DNA of 64,000 nt from positions 136,795-200,794 of the forward strand of contig JAEWHP010000044.1 of the NCBI GenBank assembly GCA_023387735.1, written 5' to 3'. The notes under the pieces are model-generated. The model was not told where the DNA came from. It ran no database searches and saw only the letters and a list, made by a program, of their open reading frames with translations. Source of the stretch: Pseudomonadota bacterium (GTDB taxonomy: Bacteria; Pseudomonadota; Alphaproteobacteria; Rhizobiales; Xanthobacteraceae). Position numbers and translations under genes: made by a program. Shown one piece after another: positions 25,787 to 34,253 of this stretch; positions within the stretch are counted from its first letter, which is position 1; every line of letters starts with the position of its first letter.

Positions 25787-26077
25787 ATGGCAGGCGGCTA
25801 TGTTTACATTCTGACCAACCGTCCGAACGGTATTCTTTACGTCGGTGTGACAAGCGATCTTGTCCGCCGGATATTCGAACATCGCTCGGGGTTCGTCGAC
25901 GGCTTCACCAAACGATATGGTTTGAAGCGATTGGTCTATTTTGAGCAATTCGAAGACATACGAGACGCCATCCAACGCGAGCACAATATCAAGCATTGGC
26001 CGCGAGCGTGGAAGGTTCGCAAGATTGTCGCCACGAACCCGGATTGGGACGACCTTTTCGATACCATCGCGACCTAA
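25787..26077 (+). CDS. GIY-YIG endonuclease-like protein, copy 2 (96 residues)
   Basis: A single GIY-YIG nuclease domain: YVYILTNRPNG (first strand), LYVGVTSDLVRRIFEHR (YIG-equivalent YVG with catalytic Arg), and AIQREHNIKHWPRAWKVRKI with the conserved Glu. Clearly homologous to the protein at 14437. The frame extends upstream to 25715 but that part is only translation through the repeat (MAGLVPAIHVLQ), so the start at 25787 is chosen. The gene lies antisense within the mur operon, between murB and murC, and the stop codon overlaps the first base of the right-hand inverted repeat. Whole unit 25738-26112, 375 bases. Confidence 0.9.
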   Translation: MAGGYVYILTNRPNGILYVGVTSDLVRRIFEHRSGFVDGFTKRYGLKRLVYFEQFEDIRDAIQREHNIKHWPRAWKVRKIVATNPDWDDLFDTIAT

Positions 26078-26112
26078 AGACGTGGATGGCCGGGACAAGC
26101 CCGGCCATGACG
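26077..26112. repeat. Palindromic repeat family B, right flank of GIY-YIG unit 2
   Basis: Perfect 36-base inverted copy of 25738-25773. Begins at the last base of the GIY-YIG stop codon and ends 21 bases before the murC stop. Confidence 0.95.
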
Positions 26113-26133
26113 GGATTGAGAGTGGTGCCCTCA

Positions 26134-27537
26134 TCACCCCAGCGCCTTCAATTCGCCCGGCAGGGCATAGGCCCATTGCGTGATGTTGCCGGCCCCGAGG
26201 CAGACCACGAGGTCCCCCTTGCCTGCGACGCCGCGAACGACCTTGGCAAGCTCCGCCGGGCCTTGCAGCGGGATCACCTCGCGATGGCCGTGGGCGCGCA
26301 GGCCGAGCACGAAATGGTCGCGGTCGATCCCTTCGATCGGCGCCTCGCCCGCCGGATAAACTTCCGCGACAACGACCGCGTCGGCATCGTTGAAACAAGT
26401 GCAGAATTCCTCGAACAGGGACTGCAGCCGGGTGAAGCGATGCGGCTGCACCACGGCGATGATCTTGCCGTCGGTCGATTCACGCGCCGCCTTAAGGACG
26501 GCGGCGATTTCGACCGGGTGGTGACCGTAGTCGTCGATCACGGTGACGCCGTTCCATTCGCCGGTCCGGGTGAAGCGCCGCTTGACGCCGCCAAAGCCGG
26601 CGATGGCCTTGCGGATCGCCTCGTCGGGAATCCCGAGTTCATGCGCCACCGCAATCGCCGCCGTGGCATTCGACGCGTTATGCCGTCCCGGCATCGGCAG
26701 CACGATGTCCGCAATCTCGTGGGTGGCATCGGTCTTGCGGTTGCGGAACACGACCTTGAATTTCGAGCCGCCGCCGGTCGGCGTCAGGTCGACCAGCCGC
26801 ACATCGGCCTGCGGGTTTTCGCCATAGGTGATGATGCGGCGGTCCTCGATCTTGCCGACGATGGTCTGGACGACGGGATGATCGATGCACATCACCGCAA
26901 AGCCGTAGAACGGCACGTTCTCGACGAAATTCCGGAACGCGTCCTGCACGGCCTCGAAAGTCCTGAAGTGGTCGAGATGCTCGGGGTCGACATTGGTGAC
27001 GATGGCGACATCCGTTGGCAGTTTCAGGAACGTGCCGTCGCTTTCGTCGGCCTCGACTACCATCCAGTCCCCTGCTCCCAGCCGCGCATTGGTGCCGTAG
27101 GCATTGATGATGCCGCCATTGATCACGGTCGGGTCGAGATTACCGCCGTCCAGCAGGGCTGCGACCATCGAGGTGGTGGTGGTCTTGCCGTGGGTGCCGG
27201 CGATCGAGACGCAGCTCTTCAGGCGCATCAGTTCGGCCAGCATTTCGGCGCGGCGCACCACCGGAATGCGCTGCGCACGCGCCGCCATCAGTTCCGGATT
27301 GTCGCGCTTGATCGCTGTCGAGACGACGACGACATCGGCGCCATCGACGTTCTCGGCCTTGTGGCCGATCGACACCGTGATGCCTTTTTCCCGCAGCCGC
27401 GCAACATTGCCGCTTTCGGACGCATCCGAGCCCTGCACGGTATAGCCCAAATTGCACAGCACCTCGGCGATGCCGCTCATGCCGATGCCGCCGATGCCGA
27501 CGAAATGAATGGGTCCGATCTCGCGCGGCAGTCTCAT
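26134..27537 (-). CDS. murC: UDP-N-acetylmuramate--L-alanine ligase
   Basis: A 467-residue Mur ligase adding L-Ala to UDP-MurNAc. PIHFVGIGGIGMSGIAEVL is the N-terminal nucleotide-sugar loop, SIAGTHGKTTTTSMVAALL the ATP P-loop, and VIDDYGHHPVEIAAVL plus VVQPHRFTRL are MurC-specific motifs. ATG at 27537 has AAGGA 7 bases upstream; in-frame starts at 27558 and 27576 lie within repeat C copy 2 and are not favoured. Upstream is murG (160 bases away, gap filled by a repeat). Confidence 0.95.
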   Translation of the reverse strand: MRLPREIGPIHFVGIGGIGMSGIAEVLCNLGYTVQGSDASESGNVARLREKGITVSIGHKAENVDGADVVVVSTAIKRDNPELMAARAQRIPVVRRAEMLAELMRLKSCVSIAGTHGKTTTTSMVAALLDGGNLDPTVINGGIINAYGTNARLGAGDWMVVEADESDGTFLKLPTDVAIVTNVDPEHLDHFRTFEAVQDAFRNFVENVPFYGFAVMCIDHPVVQTIVGKIEDRRIITYGENPQADVRLVDLTPTGGGSKFKVVFRNRKTDATHEIADIVLPMPGRHNASNATAAIAVAHELGIPDEAIRKAIAGFGGVKRRFTRTGEWNGVTVIDDYGHHPVEIAAVLKAARESTDGKIIAVVQPHRFTRLQSLFEEFCTCFNDADAVVVAEVYPAGEAPIEGIDRDHFVLGLRAHGHREVIPLQGPAELAKVVRGVAGKGDLVVCLGAGNITQWAYALPGELKALG

Positions 27538-27553
27538 GGATTTGTCCTTGGCC

Positions 27554-27661
27554 GTCATCGCCCGCCTCGTGCGCAATTGCGCACAGGTGCGGGCCGATCC
27601 AGTATTCCGCGAAGCCGAGGCTCAAATCAGGCGCCGCAGCATACTGGATGCCCCGCTTTCG
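27554..27661. repeat. Palindromic repeat family C, copy 2, with nested 16-base palindrome
   Basis: Diverged family C element (GTCATCGCCCGC ... ATACTGGATGCCCCGCTTTCG) between murC and murG. Positions 27569-27584 are the perfect palindrome GTGCGCAATTGCGCAC placed at the tip of the outer hairpin, as in copy 4 at 31409-31424 and unlike copies 1 and 3. Confidence 0.8.
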
Positions 27662-27697
27662 AAGGCGCTGACAAGGGGCAATTTTGCGCGCAGCGGC

Positions 27698-28801
27698 CTA
27701 GATTCGGGCCACTTTCATCACCAGGTCGGCCAGCCGTTCGGCCGCATCCAGCCGGCCCACCTTGCGGGCCGCGGCTGCCATCGCCGTCAACCGGGCGGGC
27801 TCGGCAGCAAAGCCCGAAATCTCGGCCGCAAGCCGCGCGGGCGTGAATTCGGCCTGCGGAATCCGCAACGCGCCGTCGACCTGGGCCAGCACGCCGGCAT
27901 TGGCGAACTGGTCCTGATCGATCGCGCCGGGCAGCGGTACCAGGATCGAGGGCCGTCCGATCGCGGCAAGTTCCGCCACCGTGCCGGCGCCGGAACGCGA
28001 GATCACCAGATGGCTGGACGCCAGCCGCGCCGGCAGGTCGCTGAAGAACGGCGCGAGTTCGGCGTTGATCTTCATGCGGTCATAGATCGCGCGCACCCGC
28101 CCCATGTCCTCCTTGCGCACCTGCTGGGTCAGGATCAACCGGCTCCACAACACAGGCTCCAGTCCCTGGATCGCACCGGGAAGAATATCGCTCATCACCC
28201 GGGCGCCCTGGCTGCCGCCGACCACCAGCAGGCGCAGCGGACCGTTCGGTTCGGGAGATGAATATGGCACGGCGGCGGCAGCGAGAACCGCCGGACGCAT
28301 CGGCGTGCCGACGGTCGTCGTCTTGCCCGCCAGACCGGGATCGCGATCGAGCACGCCCGGCAGCGAGGTAGCAATCGCGTTGACGCGCCTGGAGAGAAAG
28401 CGGTTGGCACGGCCGAGCACGGCGTTGGCGTCGTGGATGATGCTGGGCACGCCGAGCAGCCTTGCCGCGAACAGCGGCGGCAGCGTTGGATATCCGCCGA
28501 AGCCGACCACGGCGGCGGGCTTCAGCCGCCGGATCAGTTTTGCCGCCACCAGCGTGCCGTAACCCAGCGTATAGGCGGTGCGCAGCAGCGACATCAGCGA
28601 CCGGCCGCGCACGGTCTCGCTCGGCACCACGTCGATATTGTCGCTGGTGAAGAGTCCGCTGTAGCGCAGCGCGCGCGCGTCGGTGGCGAGCCGCACCCGC
28701 AAGCCGCGCCTGATCAGTTCGACGCCGAGCGCCTCAGCGGGAAACAAATGGCCGCCGGTGCCACCCGCGGCGAGCAGAATGAGAGGCTGGTTCCTGTCCA
28801 T
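27698..28801 (-). CDS. murG: UDP-N-acetylglucosamine--undecaprenyl-pyrophosphoryl-MurNAc-pentapeptide transferase
   Basis: A 367-residue peripheral membrane GT-B glycosyltransferase that makes lipid II from lipid I. LILLAAGGTGGHLFPAEALG is the first glycine loop with the catalytic-region His, AVVGFGGYPTLPP the second, VVGGSQGARVMSDILP the third, and the C-terminal donor site HLVISRSGAGTVAELAAIGRPSILVPLPGAIDQDQFANA is textbook MurG. Normal length. 47 bases after ftsW. Confidence 0.96.
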   Translation of the reverse strand: MDRNQPLILLAAGGTGGHLFPAEALGVELIRRGLRVRLATDARALRYSGLFTSDNIDVVPSETVRGRSLMSLLRTAYTLGYGTLVAAKLIRRLKPAAVVGFGGYPTLPPLFAARLLGVPSIIHDANAVLGRANRFLSRRVNAIATSLPGVLDRDPGLAGKTTTVGTPMRPAVLAAAAVPYSSPEPNGPLRLLVVGGSQGARVMSDILPGAIQGLEPVLWSRLILTQQVRKEDMGRVRAIYDRMKINAELAPFFSDLPARLASSHLVISRSGAGTVAELAAIGRPSILVPLPGAIDQDQFANAGVLAQVDGALRIPQAEFTPARLAAEISGFAAEPARLTAMAAAARKVGRLDAAERLADLVMKVARI

Positions 28802-28848
28802 GCCCTCAAATAGCCGACGGCGGCGCCGCCGTCACCACGTCCGTGCGG

Positions 28849-30000
28849 TCAGGCGTAACCGCGCGCCGCGCCTGCCGCATTCATCGATTCCACCTCGGTG
28901 CGCGGGCGTTGCCTTGTCAGCGCCAACATCATGCCGACGCCATAGGCCAGCGAGATGATCGACGAGCCGCCATAGGATATAAAGGGTAGCGTCATGCCCT
29001 TGGCGGGAATCAGTTGCAGATTGACCGCCATATTGATGGCGGCCTGCACGCCGAACAGGATCGCAAGTCCCGAAGCTGCAAAGCGCGCGAACATGTCCTC
29101 GTTCGCATAGGCGCGCGTCAGCGTGCGGATCACGACAAAGGCGAACAGCGCAACCAGCGCCAGACAGAGAATAATCCCGAACTCTTCGGCGGCGACCGCG
29201 AACACGAAATCGGTGTGGCTGTCCGGCAGGCTGCGCTTGGCGATGCCCTCCCCCGGCCCGAGGCCGAACCAGCCGCCGTTCCAGAACGCCTCCATCGCCA
29301 TGTCGACCTGAAACGTGTCGCCGGAAGCCGGATTCATGAAGCGCTTGATGCGGCCCGCGACGTGCGGCACCAGAAGATACGCGCCGAACAATCCGGCGGC
29401 GGCTACGCCCGCAAGACCGGCGACCCAGATCATCCGCATGCCGGCGATGAAGAACAGCGCGCCCCACACCATCAGGACCAGCATGGTCTGGCCGAAATCC
29501 GGTTCCATCACCAGGAGCGCCACCAGCGTGAGCAGCAGCACGATCGCCATCGAGGTCGCCGGCATTTCCGGCCGCTTGGTCGATTCCGCAAACAGCCACG
29601 CCGCCACCACGACAAAGGCGGGTTTGGCCGATTCGGAAGCCTGGATGTTGACGCCGAGCAGCGTGATCCAGCGCCGCGAGCCCTTCACCTCGGCGCCGAA
29701 CATCAGCGTCGCCACGATCAGGACGATGCTGGCCACGAACACCAGCAGCGCAAGGCGCCTGATCTGCCTGGGCGACAGGAACGACACCCCGATCAGCACC
29801 ATGAAGGACGGCAGCAGGAACAGCACGTGCCGGCCGAAGAAATGAAAGGGATCGAGACCGATCCGGGTCGCCACCGGCGGGCTCGCCGCCAGCGACAGGA
29901 TCACGCCGCCGAGGATCAGCGCCGATATCGCAAGCAGCAGCAGCTTGTCCACGGTCCACCACCAGTCCGAAAACGGGGTGCGTTGGTCACGGTGGAGCAT
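28849..30000 (-). CDS. ftsW: Peptidoglycan glycosyltransferase FtsW
   Basis: A 383-residue SEDS-family polymerase of the divisome with about ten membrane helices. Conserved SEDS features: KGSRRWITLLGVNIQASESAKPA, MEPDFGQTMLVLMVWGALFF, the large periplasmic loop with GLGPGEGIAKRSLPDSHTDFVFAVAAEEFG containing the catalytic-region residues, and PFISYGGSSIISLAYGVGMMLAL. The ATG at 30000 (with GGGGA upstream) is preferred over a TTG four codons earlier. Downstream is murG; upstream is the repeat-bracketed AbiE-type module instead of murD. Confidence 0.95.
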   Translation of the reverse strand: MLHRDQRTPFSDWWWTVDKLLLLAISALILGGVILSLAASPPVATRIGLDPFHFFGRHVLFLLPSFMVLIGVSFLSPRQIRRLALLVFVASIVLIVATLMFGAEVKGSRRWITLLGVNIQASESAKPAFVVVAAWLFAESTKRPEMPATSMAIVLLLTLVALLVMEPDFGQTMLVLMVWGALFFIAGMRMIWVAGLAGVAAAGLFGAYLLVPHVAGRIKRFMNPASGDTFQVDMAMEAFWNGGWFGLGPGEGIAKRSLPDSHTDFVFAVAAEEFGIILCLALVALFAFVVIRTLTRAYANEDMFARFAASGLAILFGVQAAINMAVNLQLIPAKGMTLPFISYGGSSIISLAYGVGMMLALTRQRPRTEVESMNAAGAARGYA

Positions 30001-30113
30001 GGGCGTCCCCAAATGGCAGAGGTAACGCCCATTGGTGGCGCACGATGGTTTCTAGGGGGTTAATAGAGTGGGTAACTTTTTAGGTGAGCTGCAGCGCTGC
30101 GACACAACAGGAC

Positions 30114-30213
30114 GTCATACCCGCGAACTCAGGGTATTCAGTACGCCGCGGTCTATCGGTTCTACCGCTGACGTCTCTGGAATACTGGATCACCCGCCTT
30201 CGCGGGTGACGAC
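30114..30213. repeat. Palindromic repeat family C, copy 3 (left flank of AbiE-type module)
   Basis: 100 bases from GTCATACCCGCG to GCGGGTGACGAC. Its centre matches copy 4 (31322-31439) over about 54 bases with only 3-4 differences, in the same orientation, making direct repeats around the toxin pair. Sits in the 238-base gap between the ftsW start and the toxin stop; nothing else is seen there. Confidence 0.93.
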
Positions 30214-30238
30214 GGCGGTGAGCCTCACACCACCGGCT

Positions 30239-30901
30239 TCATCCCGGAAGCAATCCCGTCAACAGATGCACCTCGGGCACATCGGAAATACGGTCACGGG
30301 CGGCACGCAGCAGATCTTGATCGGCCCCGGAAAGTGTTGGCAAGTCGCCGTCCTTGAAGAAACCCAGCGCCTTGAGAGGAAGCGCTGGATCTCTTCGATA
30401 GTTGCTCGCAAACGCTCCCAACGCCTTCTCCAGCGAAACGCCGGCCGAAAGTATCGCGGAGATGTCGCGATAGTCCTTGGCTTCAGCCCTGTCCAGGATC
30501 GCCTTCAGTTTGGTGGCAAGCAGGTCTTCAAGTGAAGCGACCAGAAGCACCCGATCCCTCGTACGGAGGGGATCGTTGATGCGGCCAAGCCCGAGGCCAC
30601 CGAAGAAGGAAACCTTCACCGGGCCGGACAGCATAGGCACGGCTACGACAAGGGTGTTTTCGTCTTCCTGAATCGTCCGCGCATTCCGGACAAATTGAAA
30701 GCTTGTTTCAATGCGCGCCTTATCCAGCGGCTCCGCGCTGAAGAAATCAAAATCGATCGAGACGCGGTGCCCCAATTGCAGGGCAACGGCGGTGCCACCG
30801 TACAATACGAATGAAAGGTCGGGTGCGGAAGCAAGCTGGGGCCAGATTTCCTTCTGCGCCGGTGGAAGGATATCGATACGAGGATCAAACGAGTCCGGCA
30901 T
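30239..30901 (-). CDS. AbiEii/AbiGii-type nucleotidyltransferase (putative toxin)
   Basis: A 220-residue protein of the AbiEii/DUF1814 nucleotidyltransferase fold. FVLYGGTAVALQLGHRVSIDFDFFS contains the GG-T-A glycine motif and the metal-binding D-F-D pair; LLATKLKAILDRAEAKDYRDI has the distal Lys and Asp conserved in this family. AbiEii proteins are toxins of type IV toxin-antitoxin/abortive infection systems that transfer nucleotides to RNA targets; activity of this divergent short form is inferred. It overlaps the preceding small gene by 17 bases. The pair lies in the dcw operon between murD and ftsW on the same strand and would be transcribed with them unless separately controlled. Confidence 0.85.
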   Translation of the reverse strand: MPDSFDPRIDILPPAQKEIWPQLASAPDLSFVLYGGTAVALQLGHRVSIDFDFFSAEPLDKARIETSFQFVRNARTIQEDENTLVVAVPMLSGPVKVSFFGGLGLGRINDPLRTRDRVLLVASLEDLLATKLKAILDRAEAKDYRDISAILSAGVSLEKALGAFASNYRRDPALPLKALGFFKDGDLPTLSGADQDLLRAARDRISDVPEVHLLTGLLPG

Positions 30902-31211
30902 CGAACGACCTTACCGGCGCTGCTGAGGGTATCAGGCGGCCAGTAGCCAGCATCAGACGGCCACGCCAAAACTCCCACGACCGCTCGTCAATCCATCCCG
31001 GCTCGGCTAGAAGCATGGTTTCAACAAGTCGATCGCAGCCAAGCATTCGCTCCAACCGCCTCACCTCGTCGAACCCCGCCATGCACATCGCCTGGGCCAG
31101 AATTCTGGCGTCCGAACGGGGCTGTGAACCGACCGGCTCCCACCAGAAAAACTTTTGCTCCAGATCGGACCAAAACTCTTTGGGGAGGCTACGAGTGTGC
31201 GAGGTTTCCAT
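30885..31211 (-). CDS. Small partner protein of the AbiEii-type gene (putative antitoxin), 108 residues
   Basis: Starts METSHTRSLPKEFWSDLEQK; Trp-rich (FFWWEPVG, SWEFWRGRL), with FDEVRRLERMLGCDRLVETMLLAEPGWIDERSWEFW. From memory, short proteins with this FFW..EP and PGW/F-D-RSW-x-W pattern commonly precede AbiEii-like nucleotidyltransferases, which suggests an antitoxin or accessory role, though it lacks an evident DNA-binding motif. The 17-base overlap with the toxin gene supports translational coupling and fixed stoichiometry. Confidence 0.75.
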   Translation of the reverse strand: METSHTRSLPKEFWSDLEQKFFWWEPVGSQPRSDARILAQAMCMAGFDEVRRLERMLGCDRLVETMLLAEPGWIDERSWEFWRGRLMLATGRLIPSAAPVRSFDAGLV

Positions 31212-31321
31212 GCGTCAAGCCTAGCACGAACAGCCAAACCAAGCCAGAACGTAGGACGGGTGGAGCGCACGCTCTACCCATCCCATAAACCTTTGAGGCG
31301 GGACGCCGCGCGAAGCAATAA

Positions 31322-31439
31322 GTCTTACCCGCGAAGGCGGGTATCCAGTACGCCGCGGCCTATCGGTTCGATCGCTGACGTCTCTGGAATACTGGATCAC
31401 ACGCCCCAGTGCGCAATTGCGCACAAGGCGGGTGACGAC
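31322..31439. repeat. Palindromic repeat family C, copy 4 (right flank of AbiE-type module), with nested palindrome
   Basis: 118 bases from GTCTTACCCGCG to GCGGGTGACGAC, direct repeat of copy 3. The difference in length is mainly the insertion of GTGCGCAATTGCGCAC (31409-31424) plus a few bases at the tip of the last hairpin, exactly where copy 3 has an uninterrupted CGCCTTCGCG tip. Ends 15 bases from the murD stop. Confidence 0.93.
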
Positions 31440-31454
31440 AGCGGAGAGTGTGTG

Positions 31455-32855
31455 TCAGACCACCGGCTTCACGCCCGGCAGAGCCGTTACCAGATCGCGA
31501 AACTTGGTGCCGCGGATTTCGAAGTTGCGGTACTGGTCGAAAGAGGCGCAGGCGGGCGACAGCAGCACTACGGGATCGGCAAGTCCTGAGGCTTCGGCAT
31601 CACGCGCCGCGTTGGCAACCGCGACATCGAGCGTCTCGGAGATCTCGTGGGCTACGCGTTCGCCGAGCGTACCGGAAAATTCCTGTGCGGCCTCGCCGAT
31701 CAGGTAGGCTTTGCGGATGCGTGGAAAATATTCGGTGAGCCCGGTGATGCCGCCCTGCTTCGGCTTGCCGCCGGCGATCCAGAAGATCTCGCCGAAAGAC
31801 GACAGCGCATGCGCGGCGGCGTCGGCATTGGTGCCCTTGGAATCGTTGACGAACAGCACGTTGCCGCGGCGGCCGACCTGCTCCATGCGGTGCGCGAGAC
31901 CCGGAAAGCTGCGCAAACCGTTTTGCAGTGTTTCAGCGGAGATTTCCATCGCCAGCGCGCAAGCCGCCGCGCACGCGGCGTTCTGCGCATTGTGCAGGCC
32001 GCGGAGCGAGCCGATGCCGCCCAGCCTTGCGATTTCGCGGCGCGCGCCGCCGGAGGCCTGCACGATGGTTTCGCGCTCGACGTAGATACCGTCCGGCAGC
32101 GGGTTCTTCACCGAGATGCGCACCACGCGCTTGCCCGCCTGATCGAGCCGGTCAGCGATGTTGCGGCACCAGCCGTCATCGACACCGACGATCGACGTGC
32201 CCTGCGGCTGCACGCCGGCGACCAGCCGCGCCTTTACCGCCGCATAATGCTCCAGCGTGCCGTGGCGATCGATATGGTCTTCGCTGACGTTGAGCAGGAT
32301 GCCGACCGACGGATCGAGCGAAGGCGCAAGATCGATCTGGTAAGACGACATCTCGACCACGTGCACCCGCCCCATCCGCGGTGGCTCCAGCGACAGGATC
32401 GCAGTGCCGATGTTGCCGCCCATCTGGGTGTCGTAGCCGGCCACCTTCATCAAATGAGCGATCAGCGCGGTCGTTGTCGACTTGCCGTTGGTGCCGGTGA
32501 TAGCGACGAACGGCGCGTCCGGGGCGTGGCGACGCCGCTCGCGGCAGAACAACTCGATATCGCCGATCACCTCGACGCCGGCTTGTTGCGCCATCAGTAC
32601 CGACCAGTGCGGCGCCGGATGGGTGAGCGGCGCGCCGGGCGTCAGGACCAGGGCCGAAAAATTCGCCCACGATACGGTACGCAGATCGGCGGTGGTAAAA
32701 CCGGCCTGCGCCGCTTTGGCGATGTTGTCGGTGCTGTCGTCGCCGGCGACCACCTCCGCACCGCCGGCCTTCAGGGCGTGGCAGCTCGCGAGGCCCGAGC
32801 CGCCGAGGCCGAACACGGCGACCGTTTTTCCTGCGAAGGAGGTGACGGGGATCAT
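31455..32855 (-). CDS. murD: UDP-N-acetylmuramoylalanine--D-glutamate ligase
   Basis: A 466-residue Mur ligase. VAVFGLGGSGLASCHAL is the N-terminal uridine-nucleotide loop, AITGTNGKSTTTALIAHLM the ATP P-loop, GRVHVVEMSSYQIDLAPSL the conserved Glu-Ser-Ser element, FVNDSKGTNADAAAHAL the C-terminal-domain motif, and VLLSPACASFDQYRNFEIRG the MurD signature end. Normal length. Separated from mraY by repeat A copy 5 and from ftsW by the AbiE-type module. Confidence 0.96.
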   Translation of the reverse strand: MIPVTSFAGKTVAVFGLGGSGLASCHALKAGGAEVVAGDDSTDNIAKAAQAGFTTADLRTVSWANFSALVLTPGAPLTHPAPHWSVLMAQQAGVEVIGDIELFCRERRRHAPDAPFVAITGTNGKSTTTALIAHLMKVAGYDTQMGGNIGTAILSLEPPRMGRVHVVEMSSYQIDLAPSLDPSVGILLNVSEDHIDRHGTLEHYAAVKARLVAGVQPQGTSIVGVDDGWCRNIADRLDQAGKRVVRISVKNPLPDGIYVERETIVQASGGARREIARLGGIGSLRGLHNAQNAACAAACALAMEISAETLQNGLRSFPGLAHRMEQVGRRGNVLFVNDSKGTNADAAAHALSSFGEIFWIAGGKPKQGGITGLTEYFPRIRKAYLIGEAAQEFSGTLGERVAHEISETLDVAVANAARDAEASGLADPVVLLSPACASFDQYRNFEIRGTKFRDLVTALPGVKPVV

Positions 32856-32868
32856 CGACTCTCAACCC

Positions 32869-32947
32869 GTCATTCCGGGGCGTGCGAAGCACGAACCCGG
32901 AATCTCGAGATTCCGGGTTCGATGCTGACGCATCGCCCCGGAATGAC
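32869..32947. repeat. Palindromic repeat family A, copy 5 (symmetrical variant)
   Basis: 79 bases between murD and mraY. Both ends carry CCGGGG/CCCCGG arms and small GC hairpins (CGTGCGAAGCACG on the left, a GATGC..GCATC stem on the right), so this copy lacks the GGTCC..GGACC hairpin of the others. Confidence 0.93.
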
Positions 32948-32968
32948 CGTTACAAAGCTCCATTCCCA

Positions 32969-34075
32969 TCACCGCAGCTTCAGCGTGGAGAGGCCGATGA
33001 GCGCCAGCATCACCGAGATGATCCAGAACCGGATCACGATCTGCGGCTCGGTCCAGCCCTTCTGCTCGAAATGATGATGCAACGGCGCCATCCGGAACAC
33101 GCGTTTTCCCGTCAGCTTGAACGACGCCACCTGCACGATCACGGAGACGGCTTCCAGCACGAACAACCCGCCGATCACGGCGAGCACGATCTCGTGCTTC
33201 ACCGCCACGGCCGTCGCGCCCAGCATGCCGCCGAGCGCGAGCGAGCCGGTATCGCCCATGAAGATTGAGGCCGGCGGCGCGTTGAACCAGAGAAATCCCA
33301 ACCCCGCGCCGAGCACCGCGCCACAGAGCACCGCGAGTTCGCCGGTGCCGGCGACATAGCGGATCTGCAGATAGTCCGAGAACACCGCGTTGCCGGTCAG
33401 GTACGAGATCATACCAAAACTTGCGGCCGCGATCATGACCGGCACGATCGCGAGTCCATCGAGGCCGTCGGTCAGGTTCACCGCGTTGCCGGCGCCGACG
33501 ATGACGAACGCGCCGAAGATCACGAAGAACCAGCCGAAATTGAACACCATGTCCTTCAGGAAGGGTATCGCCAGCGAGGTCGAGGTGGCGTCGCGGCCGA
33601 GCCGGACCAGCGCGTAGCAGGCGGCGAGCGCAATGATGCCTTCGATCAGAAGCCTCAGCTTGCCGGCGAAGCCGCTGTGCGACTGCTTCGTCACCTTCAG
33701 ATAGTCATCGTAGAATCCGACAAAGCCGAAGCCGAGCGTCACGGCAAGCACGATCCAGACATAGGGGTTGAGCGGATTGGCCCAGAGCAGCGTGGAGACC
33801 ACGAGGCCCGACAGGATCATCAGGCCGCCCATCGTCGGCGTGCCCTTCTTGGAGATCAGATGCGACTGCGGCCCGTCGGTGCGGATCGGCTGGCCCTTGC
33901 CCTGCCGAAGCCGCAGATGGTCGATGATCCAGGGCCCAAACAGGAACACGAACAGCGCGCCCGTCACCATCGCACCGCCGGTGCGGAAGGTGATGTAGCG
34001 AAACACGTTGAAGAAGCCGCGGAAGATGCCAAAACCGGGGACGGTATTGGAAAGCTCGATCAGCCAGTAAAACAT
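32969..34075 (-). CDS. mraY: Phospho-N-acetylmuramoyl-pentapeptide-transferase
   Basis: A 368-residue integral membrane enzyme, about ten helices, making lipid I from UDP-MurNAc-pentapeptide and undecaprenyl phosphate. Catalytic and signature residues are visible: GFVGFYDDYLKVTKQSHSGFAGK (DD motif), GAGNAVNLTDGLDGLAI (Asn/Asp), FMGDTGSLALGG, and FRMAPLHHHFEQKGWTEPQIVIRFW with the HHH motif. SKKGTPTMGG is the first cytoplasmic loop. The 178 bases towards murF hold no gene. Confidence 0.97.
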   Translation of the reverse strand: MFYWLIELSNTVPGFGIFRGFFNVFRYITFRTGGAMVTGALFVFLFGPWIIDHLRLRQGKGQPIRTDGPQSHLISKKGTPTMGGLMILSGLVVSTLLWANPLNPYVWIVLAVTLGFGFVGFYDDYLKVTKQSHSGFAGKLRLLIEGIIALAACYALVRLGRDATSTSLAIPFLKDMVFNFGWFFVIFGAFVIVGAGNAVNLTDGLDGLAIVPVMIAAASFGMISYLTGNAVFSDYLQIRYVAGTGELAVLCGAVLGAGLGFLWFNAPPASIFMGDTGSLALGGMLGATAVAVKHEIVLAVIGGLFVLEAVSVIVQVASFKLTGKRVFRMAPLHHHFEQKGWTEPQIVIRFWIISVMLALIGLSTLKLR

Positions 34076-34253
34076 TCAGTAGGCCCTATCACGCGGCTTG
34101 GTTGCGCCGTCTTTGGCGGGAAGCATTCCCCGAACGGCTTCGTTCCGGGAAAGCCTTGATAGTCGTTTTCATCCTCAAACCAAGCAAATCTTGGTCATCG
34201 ACGGGGATTGACGAATCGCCTTGCGACAACAACGGGTCGGCAACGTCGGCAGT

